NCBI GenBank assembly: GCA_940671915.1
Contig: CALNVZ010003426.1
Location: forward strand, 38,726,869 to 38,790,868
DNA length: 64,000 nucleotides
Direction: 5' to 3'
DNA from: Paracentrotus lividus
Taxonomy: Eukaryota; Echinodermata; Echinoidea; Camarodonta; Echinidae
Shown here one piece after another: positions 24,038 to 36,300 of the stretch (position 1 is the stretch's first letter; every line of letters begins with the position of its first letter). The notes beneath the pieces were generated by a model, which worked only from the letters and a program-made list of their open reading frames with translations, was not told where the DNA came from and searched no databases. A program made the translations under genes and the position numbers.

Positions 24038-24310
24038 GTAAGAACTGAATTTATTTTACATGAAGAATAAATTCATATCGTGCCTAAGCTTACTCTAAAG
24101 TTTAAATATCCTCAACTGCTGGTATTTTAAGTCGTCTTTTTAGTTTTGTTGGCAGCTAGAATTGAATTCCATCGAAGCCACTGTGCCCGCTGCGCCGGAG
24201 CTAGCGGCCTGGGAATAACGGTGGTGCCCATTATGACGTCTGCGCACTAGCTAGACATGTCATGTCATGTGTAACGTTATTAAAATGTTATTGTGTTACA
24301 CCAGGGAGAT

Positions 24311-25086
24311 GGACTTAGACTCTAATCCCAACTTACTACGGTTAGACTAGATCTAGACTAAAATTTTGAAATTAATCAATGTTATACCATGTCAGTCAGA
24401 ATGACCATGACAATGTTGTCAATGTCTGATAAAATTAAAAACAATGGTCAATGTCAATGAATAAAATGATCTGCAAGAATTAATGCACACATCATAACAC
24501 ACACAGATTCTTCAATGAATAGAAGAACAACATTGTTGTTTGTCTTTGTTTCCTCTTCTTCTCCTTTTTTTAAAATTTTTTTTTTAAAAACAATGATCAT
24601 GATGATAACCCCTCAAAAGAAAACTAAACTACAGACTTTGTTTACAGTTTAGAACAAATGGTCTTGTAATAAATGGGCGTGTAAATCCAGCATTTACTCA
24701 ATTACTGCCTCCTTGAAATCTAATAAAGTACTGAAGTGAAGAAGAGTACATTTATGTACACGTAGAGCAGACAAGAAGATAGACCTGGAAGCATGACTGC
24801 CACTCTGCAATCTTCCAGTATTTGCGATTAAAAGGTAAAGGTAAAGGTAAATTTAATGGGTGACTGTGAATCCAGCCTGTGTTATCAATTGAAATATGAA
24901 ATGCAAATCAAAGTATTACAATTAGCTTTTATAACACTATTCCAAGAGTGTATTCAGCACCACTACTGCAATTGAAACAGTTGAAACCATGCACCAGATG
25001 GGAAACCGTTTTTGAATACTCATCTGCCGCACTTGGCGCAAAATTTACGAAACTAAAAGTGCCGCAAATATTATATAGGGCTAATA
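24311..25086. other. Unassigned intergenic or 5' intron DNA
   Basis: AT-rich, with a short (AGGTAA)n run at about 24834-24853 of the kind left by retroelement tails. No gene seen. Confidence 0.4.
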
Positions 25087-25088
25087 TA

Positions 25089-26317
25089 CAGTGGTGGCCA
25101 AAATTATTAGAACACCAAGCATATTTAAATGATTTTAGTAATTTTCACTCAGCTGACCATTTATATACCTTTAAAATGGTTGGAATGTCTCCGCATATCA
25201 TCATTATGATTTAAAAAACTAAATAAGAAAGCCATGCGTTGGGAACTCGCCCCCAAGTCACCCTTTTTATGTTACACCACCAATTGAAAAATCTAAAAAT
25301 CTTGCCCCTTTCAGGATCTAAGTGTCATAACGTAAAACATTTTAAGCCTCTCCTTACAAAAGTATATATATTCTGAAAGGAAATTTCCTGAGGATGTCAA
25401 AAATTGCATTGATAACAACACAGGGTGAAGTAGTTACATCTTAAGTGGGGATTTTTAAATTTTTTTGAAGGGCCCCAAATTTTAATTCGGTGCCCCTATT
25501 TAAGTCCCCCGTTCCAATGACCCTTAATATTTCAACATATTTGAATTGCTCATGAAATTTCCTTTAAAAAAATATACATTTACAAGGAGTGTCTTCATTA
25601 AATGAAAAAATAGTCTTAACTTTCAATGGGCATGGTTATCTTGGTCATCTCACCACCAAGGGTGGGGGCGAATCCACCCTCCCTATTTGACCAAATTTTC
25701 TGAAATTTAGCATGTATTTGAGGTATATAAGAATAAATAAGCATGCTTAGTTTCATACTTTTATGCTACAGTCACACAGACACTTACGTATAGGTACGTT
25801 TGTGTTGTTGTAATCTTATTTCATCTTCTATTCTATCATTTCTTATGTATTTCATTGTTTTACTGGATGAACGAAATTATCAATATTTCTACTGCTAACT
25901 ATGACGGATAAGCATCCGTGGGGATCCGAAGAAAAGAAAATGATTTTTGGACGCAACTAGACGTAACTCAACGTAAGTGTCTGTGTGACTGTAGCATTAC
26001 CTCCAATATATTTATAGCAATCGGCATATGTAATTGGCATTTTACTTTTTTGCATTTGAACTACATGTTTAACACACAAGTCTATGGGGAAACCAAAAGC
26101 GCATAGCGCAACTATTTTAAATGCTGCGCATTACCAGATGGTCGAAACTATATAAATTTGGTATCAACATATACGTAAGACCCTATGCTAAAAAGTCATG
26201 AAAGTTCATGGCACACAAAATATATCTTTAATATGATTTCGGCAAATGAACTAGGGCATTGATAATCCCATAGACTTTGTGTAGGTTCAGGTGTTCTAAT
26301 AGTTTTGGCCACCACTG
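25089..26317. mobile_element. Tc1/mariner-like element, 1.23 kb, non-autonomous
   Basis: Terminal inverted repeats CAGTGGTGGCCAAAATTATT and its near complement end in GGCCACCACTG and are flanked by TA duplications (25087-25088, 26318-26319). Ends of this type belong to Tc1/mariner elements. The length would suit an autonomous copy, but no transposase frame or DDE/D motif is visible. It is probably an internally replaced or decayed copy. It carries a nested element. Confidence 0.8.
25764..25996. mobile_element. Nested 233-bp TIR element with TTA duplication
   Basis: Ends TGCTACAGTCACACAGACAC and its complement GTGTCTGTGTGACTGTAGCA are perfect inverted repeats, flanked by TTA (25761-25763, 25997-25999). 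A 3-bp TTA duplication suits PIF/Harbinger-type elements. It lies inside the Tc1/mariner-like element and is therefore younger. Confidence 0.7.
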
Positions 26318-26319
26318 TA

Positions 26320-27341
26320 TAGTATAGTATAGTATAATAGTATTATACAGTCTGTGTAAAAAAAAATGGTACAGTCGGAGAAAAAATAATTTAGGTGTGA
26401 AATAATTTCAACTGATGTGTGTATGTGGTACTGAATTAAAGCCAAAATATTTTTCTTTGCTGATGCGCTTTGTTCTGTATAATTTGCTTTCTTAAAACAA
26501 AAGTTATGCTACATTTTGTGCGACGAGGAACAAATAAAAATTTCGCATTTCTATTGTTCTGGAGCACTGAATTCATGGCCATTATGCGAAACCTACACAA
26601 AGGCATGGGACGGCGTGCGTAAAATGGATTTTTCTTGATTGTAGAAAAATAGCCATATCTCAAAAATTACTGCACCAAATGTGATGAAAAAAATTGCAGA
26701 AGAAAGTCTGATATTCCTGCTTTATGAAAATACTAAAAATTACCAGGTTGTGATCAATCTTCATACTATAAAAAAATGTTTTCCACTTGTACCATTTTAT
26801 TTGACACAGACTGAAAAGTATAGATCTAAACGTTCATGTGGAGTCTTTTTAGGTAATTGAGGAATTGAAATATTCTTAACGGCAGTGTCAGTGAGATACC
26901 TCATCATATCCATGGAGTATAGATTATGTGGTTCCTATTCTAGATCTACATGTCCAAGCGATCACAAACAACAATAGACAACAAGGCAATATTTAGCAAA
27001 TCATAATTTCCAAACAGGGAATAATTTTACTTCTCAAATTTGATTAGCAAATTTGGTTTCATAGGAATTAACTTCCAGCAATGTACGTACAGTCCTATCT
27101 AAAAAAAAGTTGCTACACAAAAGAAATTTTGTGTTGCAATCATACAAAAGAAATTTTGTGTAGCAGTCATACAAAATTGCATAGCAAATTGCGATGCGAT
27201 ACCAGGAAAATCATTCCCTGAACAATGATGTTTTCCTTGCTCTTTGTTAAATTTGAAAAGTAGAGATTGAACCTTGAAGAATAATCCCTTTCAGCAGCTT
27301 GAAATTCAATCTTGTAGTAATATTTTTTATCTTTCATACAG
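26320..27341. other. Probable CEP290 5' intron, no other feature
   Basis: AT-rich with a short TAGTA repeat at 26318-26345. It ends in a polypyrimidine tract and acceptor CTTTCATACAG at 27341. Confidence 0.45.
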
Positions 27342-30300
27342 GTATACTGATATTTACCTTTGACTGAGTGGACTGATCCATCACCATGGCGCCCATTAAT
27401 TGGGAGACCTTAATGGAGGTGGAGAGTACGGAGATGTCAGACGATATGGCAGATGAACTCTTTGAGATGTTGGCTGAGGTAAGAATGATTGAGGACAACG
27501 TTACTTCTGAAGAAGTTTCTGGAGGTTGTTTTACATGCAAACATAAAATCAACCACTATAAGTATAACGAGAAGGATTGATATTATATACAAGACTTTAA
27601 TTAACCTGAAGAAATGGAATTTGTCTAAAACCAATGCTGCTAAACTTTTTTTCTCTTAAATTTATTTCTCTTAAATTGCAAGCCTAAACCTGTTTTTTCT
27701 TAATTTTTCTCAAACAACTACATGTATTGTCTTGCCTGTTTTAGAATGACAAAGCACTTAAAGGAGGAGTCCGGGCTGAAATCAAAAAGTTTTCTAAAAG
27801 TAAAGTAAAATTTAACAAGCACAACACAGAAAATTTCATCAAAATTGGATGAAAAATAACAAAGTTATGAATTTTTTAGGTATTGATTTTTTTTTGTAAA
27901 ACAGTTCTTGGCAGGTCTCATGAACAGGTCTCATGAATATTTGAATATTCAAATGAGCAAACTGATGATGTCACAGTCCCCCTACTTCTTGTATATTTTA
28001 TTATATGAAATCCTATTTATCTCATTTTTTCAAACATTGCGTATACAGAAAATATATCACTCATACTGAAATATGTAAAAGCACTTGTGACCTTGAACAT
28101 TCCACAAGGATTAATCCCTGTTTTTATGTCCTTGGGGCAGAAAATCTTGATAATTGGTATTTCATACAATAAAATACAAAGAAAGTAGGGGGACTGTGAC
28201 ATCATCAGGTTGCCAATTTGAGAACTGTTTCCAATAACTTTGCTATTTCTTATCCGATTTTGATGAAATTTTCAGCGTTGTGCTTTTTAGATTTGACTTT
28301 ATTTTTGTAATAATGCAAACTCCAGCCCAGAGGAGTTCTTTAAAGACTAAAACTCATCTTTACTGTGAATAGATTCATGTTGTACACTTTTATAGTTGTG
28401 TAAGCTATCACATGATTGGTTGTTTTCAGGTTGACCAGGCTGATGCTAAGGATGAGGACCAATGGCAGCAGTTGTTTGATGTAACTAGGGCCATCATGCT
28501 CATCAAGTCAGCCCAGGCTACTGTTGCCCTGGAAGAGCTTGAACAGCTAGCCACAAACCAGGGCAAGGAAGGAGTAATCAATGGTACGTTACTGTCTCTT
28601 CTACAATTTCATGCTCTGACGACAATTGCTCTGCTGTAAGTTCCATACACGAATTGAATCACCAACTTCAACCCTGGTCTTCACGCTATATCCTTCCCTA
28701 AACCTTACCCTTAACCTAACATAAATTCCTAGTGTAACCCTAACCCTATATTTCAGATGAAATAAAGCCTGGAGCAATTGTCGCAGAAGCAAATGTCGTG
28801 TCACCATAATCTACACCTCCCTGAATATTTAAATGTAGCATGCAGCCATGAGGTTACTAATATGCAGAGCATATTGTACTATAATTATGTTGAGATACTT
28901 CTGAGGATCAGCTTACAAAGTGATCCAGAGAATATGCTACACAGGAACACAATCTACTAGATGTTGGCAAAGACAAAATAGTTTCCTTGATAATCCATTC
29001 TAATCCTTCAATTGACCAACTTTTATACTTCCTCAGGATTCAAATAAAACAAATGTAACTACAGATAAATCAATTAGTATTTTTCATTTTCATGTAAAGG
29101 AACATTATGGTGAATGTAAAATCAAGACCCTATAACACAAAGGATCAATCGCGAAATGGCAATATTCAATTAAGGTCATTGCTACATGCGTTTTTTGTGC
29201 AAAAAAACACCCTTTGTGTTTTGGGGCCCAGACAGGATTTTTATGGACTTCATTATATAATGTTGAGCATGATTTATATATGTATATCTGTCCATTTCAG
29301 AACAAGGATTGCTGGACCAGATCAAAGAGTTAGAGGAGGAGAACAAGAGATTACAGGTAAAAAATAAGCAACCTTAACTAAATTCTATATAACTAATTAG
29401 GGCACAAGGATTTTGTGTCTTCGACATGAGAAGACATTATTTTTACACTGCAAACCTTAATTGCATGCTCATACTAGACCAGCAGGTAGTATAAGTTCTT
29501 ATTATCGTTGACTCAACCAATATACATTGCAGGGAGTACTCTTCTAGGGTCTCAAGACATCCTCATGCATTTGTGCAAGCCCATCCAATTTCACAAATTT
29601 ATATATCATTTCTCTGGTGCTAAATGTAATGATTTGTTGATTGATGTTGAAAAAAAAAATTGATGGTCAGCTCCACTTTTGTGGTATTTCAAATGTCTCG
29701 AGGCAACTGCCCCCCCCAGGAATAGGGTTAGGTGTAGGGTTAGGAGTGGATTTTTTGTGGGGGTAGTTGCCTGGGGGTAATTGCCTAGGGGGTAGTTGAC
29801 CTTGAACCATTCACGTCCTTTGCTACAATTATTTGTTGTTGTGTTGTAGCGCATGGGAGGAACTAGCGGATCCAGGGATACCCGTCAGCTCCAGAATGAG
29901 ATCCATGAACTGAGCAGACAATCTGATCTACTCCAGAGAGAGCTGAAGGAGAAAGAAAGGGAGCTCTATAAGGAGAAGTCTGAAGCAGAAAGGGTGAGTG
30001 TATAATAATTTCATATGTAGTTTTATCAGGGTAGGAAAGCAAGAGATATTGATTGTAGTCAGTATTACATAGGAGAAGGCCTCATGGGAGGCCCAAGTAA
30101 ACTTTGAGGGAACCTGAAGGAGAAGATTTCAAGGATCCCAAGACAGGAAAGCTTGGACAGCAGCCTTTATTGAAAAGAAATTTCCAACCCCACAAAGCTC
30201 GACAATCACATCCAAAATACTGATGGTGATGATGTAAAGTAATTAGAGATGTTGTATGTATCCAGAATATCATTGTTTTCATATCTATTTTTTCTTGACA

Positions 30301-33300
30301 TGAACAAAAACGTTTAATTATGTTTTATTTCAACCTATAAAATTGCATTGCTCCCCATATGCACAACCCAATATATAGAGCAAGGCCATACATGTATTTC
30401 ACTCAATCTAAACGTTCAAAGCTGCTTTGAGGCTTCCAAATCACTCTCTCAGATTCTGCATGGATATATTATCTGACTGTGTAGAAAGTCAAAAGGATGC
30501 TAACTTCTTTAAAAGAATAGCACAGTCTTGTTGAAAGTTAAAGAGACTTTCTTTCACATCTTGATCAGCAGACAATTATTTGAATAGCACTGTTCTATAT
30601 CTATACAGTACTTTTCATCATATATTCACTCAGTATTGTAAATAATTATTCATTATTGTTTTCCTTGTCTTGTTTTACAGATTCACACAAGAGCAGAAGA
30701 GGCAGAAAAAGAGATCAGGGAATTGAAGAGAGATGTAAGTTTACATATTTCTGTGTTGTAAGATAAAAATGTATACATTAGTTTGTAATGTGAGATTGTC
30801 CAAGGGTGCTCCTCAGTTGCTCCTACCACTAGGTTTAAAGATCAAAAGAAAGAAGAATTGCCAATGAGGATAACAAATGCTAATTGCTCTCAAAGATCAC
30901 AGAAAGTATAACTAAATAATGAATTCTGCCAAGTCATTGTAGGTGATTTGCTAATTGGTAGAAACCACTTTGACTAATGCTAATTTTGCCTCATCCCACA
31001 TAGTCTAATTCCATTTTGTCTTCAACCAGTTTGTCAAGTTAACATTTGGTCTAATTTCCAATTGGTTCAATACTACTTAGTCAATTCTTGTAACAGACTC
31101 TTAATATACCAAATATTAATTTAGACATTAGACGAAAATGCAATTAGACAATTCGGCTATTAGGTGATTCAGCAATTGGACCATGTGTTCATTAGACCAA
31201 GTGAGAAGTAGACTTAAGTACATGTATGTATTAGACCAAGGTGAAGTTAAACCAAACTGTTAGTAGATGATATGGGTTTAGCCCATGTAGTATTAGACAA
31301 TGAGAGATTTGGATCAACCGTTGTTAAACCACATGGATATAAACGATACCTGAGACCATGTGATGTTGTAGTTATGGTTGTGATATTCTTTTTATTATAG
31401 CTCATAAAAGAATATGAATGTTACATAATTCAAATTTGTTTTTCAGAATGATGCTCTTCGTAATGATCTTCGCGACTACCAACGTCAGATGGAATCTCAG
31501 CGAGAGAGTCTGAGGATGCGCCGTGGTGACGATGTGGAGCACCAGGATAAGCTTCGGCAGAAGAACCGAGAAATCAACAACCAGCTGGAAGAAATCAAGG
31601 TAGGTTAGCTCCCTAATGGTCTGAAAATCCCTTTATCTGAATCTTTGAGCAAAGTGGTTGGTTGGTAGATAATATTTTTGGCGTACGATTCGGGTGGAAT
31701 ATAAACGCCATCTACGTGCGGGTTGCTGTATTAAATATTTCTTTTTCATGTAAATTATATTAAAACCTTTGGGTGATGTGAGTCTTCAGCTCCGGTGCTG
31801 TTGATGGTTCTTCCACTTTTTTTTGTATTTTCTGGACAATCCGGCTCAGTACGTCGAGCAGACTTCTCAGTCGAGATGACCTAGTCCCCTCCAATACATG
31901 GGAGAGTCGTGGGCACAGGAATCTGTATAAGACTCGGCAGTTTTTGGTTCCCAACGTGGGATACAGAACAATAAACAAAAAACGAAACAAGGACAGAGAA
32001 ATATCAAACATTAACAGAACACAAAAACATTGACAAAGGAATTTAAGGAGGAATTGTTGGACATGCAGAGTTATGCAAAATGCAAAATTTGTATTTGGGA
32101 AATAATACAAAATGAAGTGAAGAAGTAAGCGTACATTGTGAGGAGGATAATATAATTGATTATAATTAACGATATGATGACTATACGTGAATAGTGTATT
32201 ACATGCATGAGTTGATTTATGTCCTATTTCTAAAGATTAATTTGGGAGTCATAAAAGCCGAGTGTCAGTTTCAGGATTATACACATACAAACATAATACA
32301 TACACACGTATATACATACACATGTACATGTATATACACGTATATTTTATTCACATAAATACAAAAGGTATACGAAAGAAAAAGAAATGGGAAAAATATA
32401 TGTAACAAGTAAAGAATGGTTGTCTAACTATAATAAGTGTTGTTAGACGGTGTCTGTTGTCAGGAAGTATTTATAATAATTCATAATAAAAGTTGTTTCA
32501 ACCATGCCAGTCAGTAAGAAGGGAAGTTGAGCAAAGTATCTGACCTCTGTGGATCTTTCTTTGAGTCATACATGACCTCATTTGATTATTCTTTGAATCA
32601 TATCTGACTTCTGCCCACTTTTCACTGAATTGTATGACTAATCTTAATTTCAAAAAAATTGTATCAGATTTCAGGACCTTTCTTTGAATCACATCTAACC
32701 TGTGCCAACCTTTCTGCTTTTCACATCTGAACATCTGCTGACCTTTCTTTGAATTGCATCTGACCCCTGCTCACCCCTTATCCTTTTATATTTGACTTCT
32801 GTTGACCTTTGTTTGAATGATATCTGATCTCTTCTAACCTTCCTGCCCTCACTGCCATTCATATCTGACCTCTATTAACCTTTCTCAGATTCATATCCAA
32901 CCTCTTGTATCTTCCATGTGGAATGAAGCAAACCACTAGTAAGCTCATGATACAGACCAGGAAGGAACTGTAAATTTATAGCAAGAGATTTGACCTTTGT
33001 CTGCTCTTCTTGACCCCTTGGTGTTTGACCTCTACCGAATGTCAATCTTTCTTTCTTTAGAACCTTATGGACCGCAACGAGTGTGAAGGAGATGGAAAAG
33101 AAATTGACCAATGTTGCCAAGGAGATGGATAGCATTTGACCTTTATCTTCCCTTTGACCCTTGTGTGTTTGACCCCTGACCAATGTCAGTCCTATTCTCT
33201 CTCTTTAGAACTTCACGGACCACAATGAGCTCCTGGACAAGAGTGTGAAGGAGATGTAGAAGAAGCTGACTGATGCTGCTAAGGAGATGGATAGCATTTG

Positions 33301-36300
33301 ACCTTTGCCCTTTTTGACCCCTTGGTGTTTGACCCCTGACCGATGTCAATCCTATTCTCTCTCTCTCTCTCTTTAGAACCTTGCGGACCACAACGAGCTC
33401 TTAGAAAAGAGTGTGAAGGAAATGGAGAAGAAGCTGACCGATGCTGCTAAGGTGATGGATAGCATTTGACCTTTGTCTGCCCTTTTTGACCCATTGTTGA
33501 CCACTGACTGATGTTTTCTCTCTCTCTTTTAGAACCTCACTGACCACAATGAGCTCCTGGACAAGAGTGTGAAGGAAATGGAGAAGAAGCTGACTGATGC
33601 TGCCAAGGAAATGGACAGCATTGCTGAAGATTATCTCAAGATTAAACAACTCTCAGGGCAATCTGATTCTAAGGCTACACGTCTCAAACAGGAGAATGAT
33701 GTACTCAAAGAACAGGTGATTTAAGATGGGATGAATAAACTTTATTTACTAAAACCATACACTCTGTCCAGATTTCCAAAAGTCTAAATAAATCATATTT
33801 TGATTGTCAAATTGGCACCAATAATATATTTATTTCACTCCTACATGTACAACCTTTAAAAAAAACATGACACTTAATGACATGGATTGAAAAAAAAAAA
33901 AAAAAAAAATTTTTTACGTATATATTTTATGTAAGTGTCGTAGTCTAGTGGTCGTATCACTTGACTGGGGATGCAAAGGTCGTGAGTTCGATTCCTGACA
34001 CCGGCACTTACAATGTATGTCCACTCCACCCAGGTGCAAATGGGTACCTAGGAGGATAATTTCATATGGGCGCTATTAATGTATGGCAGCCAGGCAAGTA
34101 TGGAATGAATCCTATGAATGGGGTAATAATATTCTGTAAAGCACTTTGAGCAGTTTAACTGGAAAAGCGCTATAAACAACTAGATATTTTTATTATTATT
34201 ATATGAGTAATACATACCTGTAACTCCAAGCAAAATTAAATTTTAGTGTTGCAATCTTAAACATAATTATATTCCTTGAAGTGTTATTGAAGTTTTGGTG
34301 TTGACAAGTTTTAATTTTTCTGAAAATTTTGTTAGGTCTGTATAATTCATAAAAAATATTAATTACAAAATGTAGAGCATCAAGAAAGATCATATTTTGG
34401 AACAATGTTTAATGTGCTTATTGTAATGGGTTAATCATTCCATCTTCTTAATAATTCTCCTTTTCCCCCTTTAGATCAAAGAGCTTTCAGAAAAGCTTCA
34501 GAGTCAGATCCAGGGTGATGATGAAGTCATGACTGAGCTGAACACCAAGGTTGAGGTCTGGAAGGTATGTAACAATCATTGTGATTGGTTCATTAGAGTT
34601 CCAAGTGCATTACAGTGTTTGAATTCATGAAACTGATTGGTTTGTCTAAATAAGGGTTATAATGAAGTCATGACTGAACTGAACAACAAGGTTGAGGTCT
34701 ATGTAACAATCATTGTGATTGGTTCCTTTGAGTGCTTCTGCACTATGGCGTTTAAATCTATTTATTGGATTGGTTGGCCTCAGTAAGTTAATGTAAGCAA
34801 TGTAATATGTTCATTTAAGTGCAGTCATATTAATATGTTTAAATTCTTCTGTCTGATTGGCCAATTTTTTGGTTTATGTTTGCATAAGTAGTAATGATTA
34901 TCCTTTGTAATTTCAGAGTCATCCAAAGCCATTTCATGGAAATGTATCATGTAAAGGAATGGGTTTTTCTTTTGCTAGTGAACTCCTGCGCTATATAAAA
35001 GCTAATTATCATTCCACAAATACCCAATTTTTATGGCTGACAAATGATATTCTCTCTGTATACACAGAATGCACTGGAAGCCAAAGATGGGGAGATTGAT
35101 CGATTGAATCTCATCATACAGCAACAGAAGGATCAGATTACTGCAGGAGAGATTGATACAGATAAAACATCAGTGGTTGCTCTGTCTAAGGTAAGTTAAA
35201 ATTCAAGGGAGCAGGATAAAGAGAGGGAAGAAGGGAGACAGAGAGAGAAAGAGAGAGGGGGGGGGGGAGGGAGGAGAGAAAATTAAAAATCATGAGAGCT
35301 CAAGATATAAGTGATGATGGAAGATAGATGCAGATATGGCTTCCATAGTTGATCTGTTTAGGATGAAGGTAGGTGTGTATATTGTTGTACAGAGAGTGGA
35401 CTAAAAGGGAAAGAGAAAAGAATGCTCAATGAGCTGGCTTACCAAAAGGTATTTCTGTGTTCAACAGCGGGCGATGCGCTTTGTGGATTAGTACATCTGG
35501 TAAGAATCTTGCAAAGCGAGCAGCCTGCAGCAACAGGAACAGATAACCAATAGTAAAATCTCTACTGTCAGGGTTTTCAAGAGAAGGATGCCTAGTTACA
35601 AGTTCTCACTAGCTAGATTAGCCTGAAATAGACCTATAGGGATTCGAAACAGAGATAGGGAGAGAGAAAATGAGAAAGAGAACTGGATAGAGTTAGAGAT
35701 AGAAAGATAGGGAGAGAATCAATGTTTTTTGTCAGTGTTGAATTTATATTTTCAGGCTTTACATGTGAAGGATGCCCAAATAGCTGCTCTTATACATCAG
35801 CTAGAGGAGTCTGCAAGGGAAATGGATAAGAGGGAGAAAGAGAAAGAAAGATAGATAGAGATGTATATACAGAAAGCGAACTATTCTTATATTTGCAGGC
35901 TTTTCATGAGAAGGATGCACAGTTAGCTGTTCTTAGACACCAGCTAGAGGAGTCTGCAAGAGAGATGCCTGACGGAAAGAGGAGGAAAATAGATAGAGAG
36001 AGATATATGTAAAGAGAGAGAGAGAGAGAGAGAGAACTATTTTTTATCAGTGTTACATTTATACATTGTATTTCCAGACTTTGCATGAGATGGATGCCCA
36101 GTTAGCGGCTCACAAACACCAGCTAGAAGAGTTGGCGAGGAGATGATGAAAGAAAGAGAAAGAGAAGCAGAAATAGAGAGAGAAAGAGAACTAGAAAGAG
36201 TAAGAGATTGAAAGATAAACAGAGAATTAATCTTATCGTTGTTACATTTATATTTGCAGGCTTTGCACGAAAAGGATGCCCAACTAGCTGCTCTGAGACA

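Larger units (their letters stand above)
19858..24310 (-). repeat. Large duplicated segment A', inverted copy
   Basis: Reverse complement of 5510-10022, beginning TCAGATTTTTGGATTTTG directly after the end of B'. Similarity fades at about 24170-24310, where CCATCGAAGCCACTGTG, GGTGGTGCCCATTA and ACCAGGGAGAT are still shared. It contains the same homopolymers in reverse (21480-21500, 22478-22501, 22905-22930, 23091-23117) and a MITE at 23641-23778. Confidence 0.85.

Noticed and set aside
31760..32110. 116-codon open frame on the minus strand in intron 6
   Set aside because: No recognisable domain, unremarkable composition and no splice or transcript support.
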